Position numbers and translations under genes: made by a program. Under the pieces are notes generated by a model, which saw only the letters and a list, made by a program, of their open reading frames with translations, made no database searches and had not been told where the DNA came from. From DSBX01 sp046484845 (GTDB lineage: Bacteria > Hydrothermota > Tepidihabitantia > Tepidihabitantales > Tepidihabitantaceae), in contig JAWOIB010000071.1 of NCBI GenBank assembly GCA_046484845.1, positions 1-15,132 on the forward strand: 15,132 nt of DNA. The letters are read 5' to 3'. Of this stretch, positions 12,765 to 15,132 are shown one piece after another (the first letter of the stretch is position 1; each line of letters starts with the position of its first letter).

Positions 12765-13968
12765 ACTCCTCCGCGGCCTGCCGCCTGACGCGGTCGACCT
12801 GCTGAAGCTGGCAGGCCGCCTCGGACGTACGGTCGGCGCACGGACATTCCTCGTCGGCGGCCCGGTCCGCGACCTGCTGCTCGGTCGCCCGGTAGTCGAC
12901 CTCGACCTCGCCGTCGAAGGCGACACAAGGAGACTAGGGCAACGGCTCGCCCGGGAACTCAACGGCCGCCTCGTCTACCACTCCCGCTTCCGCACCGGTA
13001 CGGTCCACCTCGCGGACGACGCTCGCATCGACATCGCCCGCACCAGGACCGAGGTCTACTCGAAACCAGCGGTCCTGCCCGTGGTGAAGCCCGCAAGCAT
13101 CGAGGCGGACCTAGTTCGGCGCGACTTCACCATCAACGCAATGGCACTCGAGATCACCCCGGGCCGGTTCAAACGGATGCTCGACCCACACTCCGGGCGG
13201 CTCGACCTGAAGCACCGACAGGTTCGCGCGCTGCATCGCGCAAGTTTCCGGGACGACCCAACCCGCATCTTCCGGGCCATCCGCTTCGCGATTCGGCTGG
13301 AATTCGAGATCGAGCCCGAGACGCTCAACTGGATGCGCGCCGCGATCGCTGCAGGCTTCCCCCGCCTTCTCACGCCCGAGCGCATTCTTCACGAGCTACG
13401 CTGCTTCTGCTGTGAGGAACAGCTGCCTCGGGTGCTTGAGGCGGCGTTGCGTGAGAACCTTCTCTCTGCCTGCTTCGGCACACAGCCCTCGGACAGCCTC
13501 CTCTCCAGTATTCAGCGGCTCAGTCGGCAGGGATGCAGACCGGAATTGCTGCTGATCCGCATCCTCGCCGCAATGCCGGAAGGCTCCGGGCTTCCGGTCA
13601 CCTGCGAGGAGCGTGAAGCGGCCCGGTCCGTCCGCCGGTCTGCCGCTGTCGTCTCACGGCTTGCCCGGCTGAAGCGGCCGAGTACCGTGTATCGACTGCT
13701 CAAGCCGGTACCGGAACCTGCCTTGCGCATCATCGCTTCAGAGTCCCTGCCTCCTGTTGCCCACACAATCGCGACCTTCCTCGATCGCCTCGCTGCCGTC
13801 GAGCCAATGCTGTGCGGCAAGGACCTGGCCGGGCTTGGGATTCGACCCGGCCCTGCCTATCGAACTGTGCTGGGTCGACTCCGCGATGCCAGGCTCGACG
13901 GGCTTGTACGCACCCGTGAGGACGAACTCGCGCTGGCCCGCCGGCTCTTGCGCAGGAGGAAGAGCTAG
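12754..13968 (+). CDS. Class II tRNA nucleotidyltransferase / poly(A) polymerase family protein
   Basis: 404-aa nucleotidyltransferase that probably adds or repairs the tRNA 3' CCA end. The head/neck motifs are intact: FLVGGPVRDLLLG (32-44), the catalytic carboxylates D49 and D51 in VDLDLAVEG, VRRDFTINAMAL (121-132), FRDDPTRIFRAIRFA (165-179) and LTPERILHEL in the neck. No HD or CBS domains are attached. Sequence alone cannot say whether it is a full CCA-adding enzyme, a CC- or A-adding half, or a poly(A) polymerase. The start is TTG 12754, overlapping DUF3467 by 11 nt with a poor ribosome site, so coupled translation is likely. The C-terminal third is Arg-rich. Confidence 0.92.
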   Translation: MASELLRGLPPDAVDLLKLAGRLGRTVGARTFLVGGPVRDLLLGRPVVDLDLAVEGDTRRLGQRLARELNGRLVYHSRFRTGTVHLADDARIDIARTRTEVYSKPAVLPVVKPASIEADLVRRDFTINAMALEITPGRFKRMLDPHSGRLDLKHRQVRALHRASFRDDPTRIFRAIRFAIRLEFEIEPETLNWMRAAIAAGFPRLLTPERILHELRCFCCEEQLPRVLEAALRENLLSACFGTQPSDSLLSSIQRLSRQGCRPELLLIRILAAMPEGSGLPVTCEEREAARSVRRSAAVVSRLARLKRPSTVYRLLKPVPEPALRIIASESLPPVAHTIATFLDRLAAVEPMLCGKDLAGLGIRPGPAYRTVLGRLRDARLDGLVRTREDELALARRLLRRRKS

Positions 13969-13970
13969 CG

Positions 13971-14621
13971 GTGTTTGCCGGCAACTGGAACGACATCCTC
14001 TACAGCATCATTCTGTCCGCGCCGGCAATCCTGTTCGCCTTGACCATCCACGAACTCGCCCACGGCTGGGTAGCCTGGCGTCTCGGGGACCCGACCGCGA
14101 AGATGATGGGCCGGCTCACTCTCAACCCGCTCAAGCACCTCGACCCCATCGGCACTATCGCGCTGTTCCTCTTCAGGTTCGGCTGGGCCAAGCCGGTTCC
14201 CATCAACCCCAGCTACTTCCGCAACCCTGCCCGGGACATGGCTCTGTCTGCCCTGGCCGGACCGGCGGCCAACCTGCTGACTGCAGCGGTAACCGGACTG
14301 CTGCTGCGTATCCTCGGCTTGGCAGGAGTGGGAGGCGGCGAGTTCCCGGTCCTGCTCATTCGCTACTTCGTGCTCTTCAACCTGATCCTCTGCTTCTTCA
14401 ACCTGATCCCGATTCCGCCGCTTGACGGATCGCGCCTGGTGTATTACTTTCTACCGCCTCATCTGGCCGAGAAGTACGGCCAACTGGAGCGGTATGGATT
14501 CATCATTCTTATCGGCATCATCTTCCTCGGGAGGTTCACCGGGGTATCCATCATCGGGCTGTACCTCTTCCCGCTCGTTCGGGTGTTCAGCTACCTCTTT
14601 GCCGGCTACCCGGTGATCTAA
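13971..14621 (+). CDS. M50-family intramembrane zinc metalloprotease (site-2-protease type)
   Basis: 216-aa polytopic membrane protease. The HExxH zinc site is H27-E-L-A-H31 within the first membrane segment, and the third ligand D152 sits in NLIPIPPLDGSR. About five to six hydrophobic segments are visible (12-34, 58-70, 92-115, 126-147, 175-188, 190-210). There is no PDZ domain, as in the compact YwhC/Rv-type M50B subgroup rather than RseP. The GTG start follows AGGAGGA (13954-13960) by 10 nt and is 2 nt after the preceding stop. No target is evident; cleavage of anti-sigma factors such as the one in this window is possible for the family but not indicated by linkage. Confidence 0.93.
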   Translation: MFAGNWNDILYSIILSAPAILFALTIHELAHGWVAWRLGDPTAKMMGRLTLNPLKHLDPIGTIALFLFRFGWAKPVPINPSYFRNPARDMALSALAGPAANLLTAAVTGLLLRILGLAGVGGGEFPVLLIRYFVLFNLILCFFNLIPIPPLDGSRLVYYFLPPHLAEKYGQLERYGFIILIGIIFLGRFTGVSIIGLYLFPLVRVFSYLFAGYPVI

Positions 14622-14624
14622 GCC

Positions 14625-15132
14625 ATGCCCCGGCGAAGCGCGAAAGCAAGGTCGGCCAGCAGGAGTTCACGCCGTTCGGACGGACCAGCTCGTCGCACAA
14701 CCAGGCTTGTTCTGACCATCAGCTCCCTTGTCATCCTGCTGTTTGTCCTCGTCAGCATCATCGCGCACCGGACCGGCCCGGACACCACTGTCGCAGCAAG
14801 CGTCGGAATGGTCGGCCGGCAACTGGGCAAATGGAGCTCCTTCGCGCTCGGCTGGATGAGCATCGCTCTCGCAATCACCGCCGGAGCCGGACTGGTCGCG
14901 TCGCTCCTGCGCCGCCCCCCATGGCAGAAGTTCTCCGGCCTGCTGCTGCTCGGCTGGGGAGTGCTCTTCTCCGCCTGTATCGTGTCGTGGCAGACCGGTG
15001 CGGTGCTCCCCGTCAGCAACTTCGGCGGCTGGTTCGGGACAATGACCGCTGGAGGCCTGAGCATCCTGCTCGGTCTAGGCAGTTACCTCATTCCGGCGCT
15101 GATGTTCATCTGGGGCAGCCGGCTGTGGGCAA
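14625..15132 (+). CDS. ftsK: FtsK/SpoIIIE DNA translocase, N-terminal membrane domain only (truncated by window end)
   Basis: 169 codons are visible. An Arg/Ser-rich cytoplasmic start (1-25) is followed by four hydrophobic segments at about 27-47, 72-95, 104-121 and 140-163, with the GMVGRQLGKWSSFALGW and LGLGSYLIPALMFIWG segments typical of the FtsK 4TM domain. The motor and gamma domains would lie beyond the window. The ATG is 3 nt after the protease stop, so it is in the same operon. The call rests on the membrane domain alone, hence some doubt. Confidence 0.8.
   Translation, partial: MPRRSAKARSASRSSRRSDGPARRTTRLVLTISSLVILLFVLVSIIAHRTGPDTTVAASVGMVGRQLGKWSSFALGWMSIALAITAGAGLVASLLRRPPWQKFSGLLLLGWGVLFSACIVSWQTGAVLPVSNFGGWFGTMTAGGLSILLGLGSYLIPALMFIWGSRLWA

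Overview
The window is GC-rich, densely coded bacterial chromosome with no mobile element, CRISPR array, tRNA or rRNA gene visible. Several features suggest a deep-branching, uncultured diderm-like bacterium: a secreted subtilisin with calcium-loop repeats, a long-form KamA radical SAM enzyme, frequent TTG starts, and apparently leaderless promoters. A candidate phylum of the WOR-3/Stahlbacteria or FCB type would fit, but that placement is inference; no phylogenetic marker could be searched.

Layout. (1) 1-3908 is a cell-envelope module. A secreted S8 protease on the minus strand (3' end outside the window) is divergent from an operon of ECF sigma factor, ZAS-type anti-sigma factor and an exported DUF4097 beta-repeat protein. 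The two directions use overlapping promoters at 1624-1677. (2) 3963-5744 (minus) is a 593-aa KamA-family radical SAM/PLP aminomutase whose substrate-contact positions look like glutamate rather than lysine 2,3-aminomutase. (3) 5951-6199 (minus) is a small cysteine-rich zinc-ribbon protein with a near-consensus promoter and a 12-bp terminator hairpin. (4) 6388-9797 is the most interesting part. A large TPR-AAA+-Fis protein of the sigma54-activator family is followed by an intergenic region with repeated GTCTCA elements, one of them a perfect 7-bp dyad. Next comes a good -24/-12 (sigma54) promoter and two tandem 73-residue single-pass membrane proteins that are paralogous to each other, closed by a strong terminator. 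It reads as a self-contained regulator-plus-target module of unknown purpose. (5) 9988-12396 is a tightly overlapping housekeeping operon: rpsR, rplI, a DUF151 bifunctional-nuclease protein and tyrS. (6) 12456-15132 starts from its own promoter: DUF3467 protein, class II CCA/poly(A) nucleotidyltransferase, M50 membrane metalloprotease, and the N-terminal membrane domain of FtsK, cut by the window edge.

How the parts work together. The first module looks like an ECF-controlled envelope response with membrane-tethered anti-sigma control. The middle module is probably switched on by the TPR-AAA+ protein binding the GTCTCA sites about 110 bp upstream of the sigma54 promoter, although the activator carries GAATGV in place of GAFTGA. 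The right half is translation, tRNA maturation, membrane proteolysis and chromosome segregation. Two promoters (for the AAA+ gene and rpsR) share TTGACA-N16-TATCCT placed 11-12 nt before the ATG with no Shine-Dalgarno sequence, which points to leaderless mRNAs.
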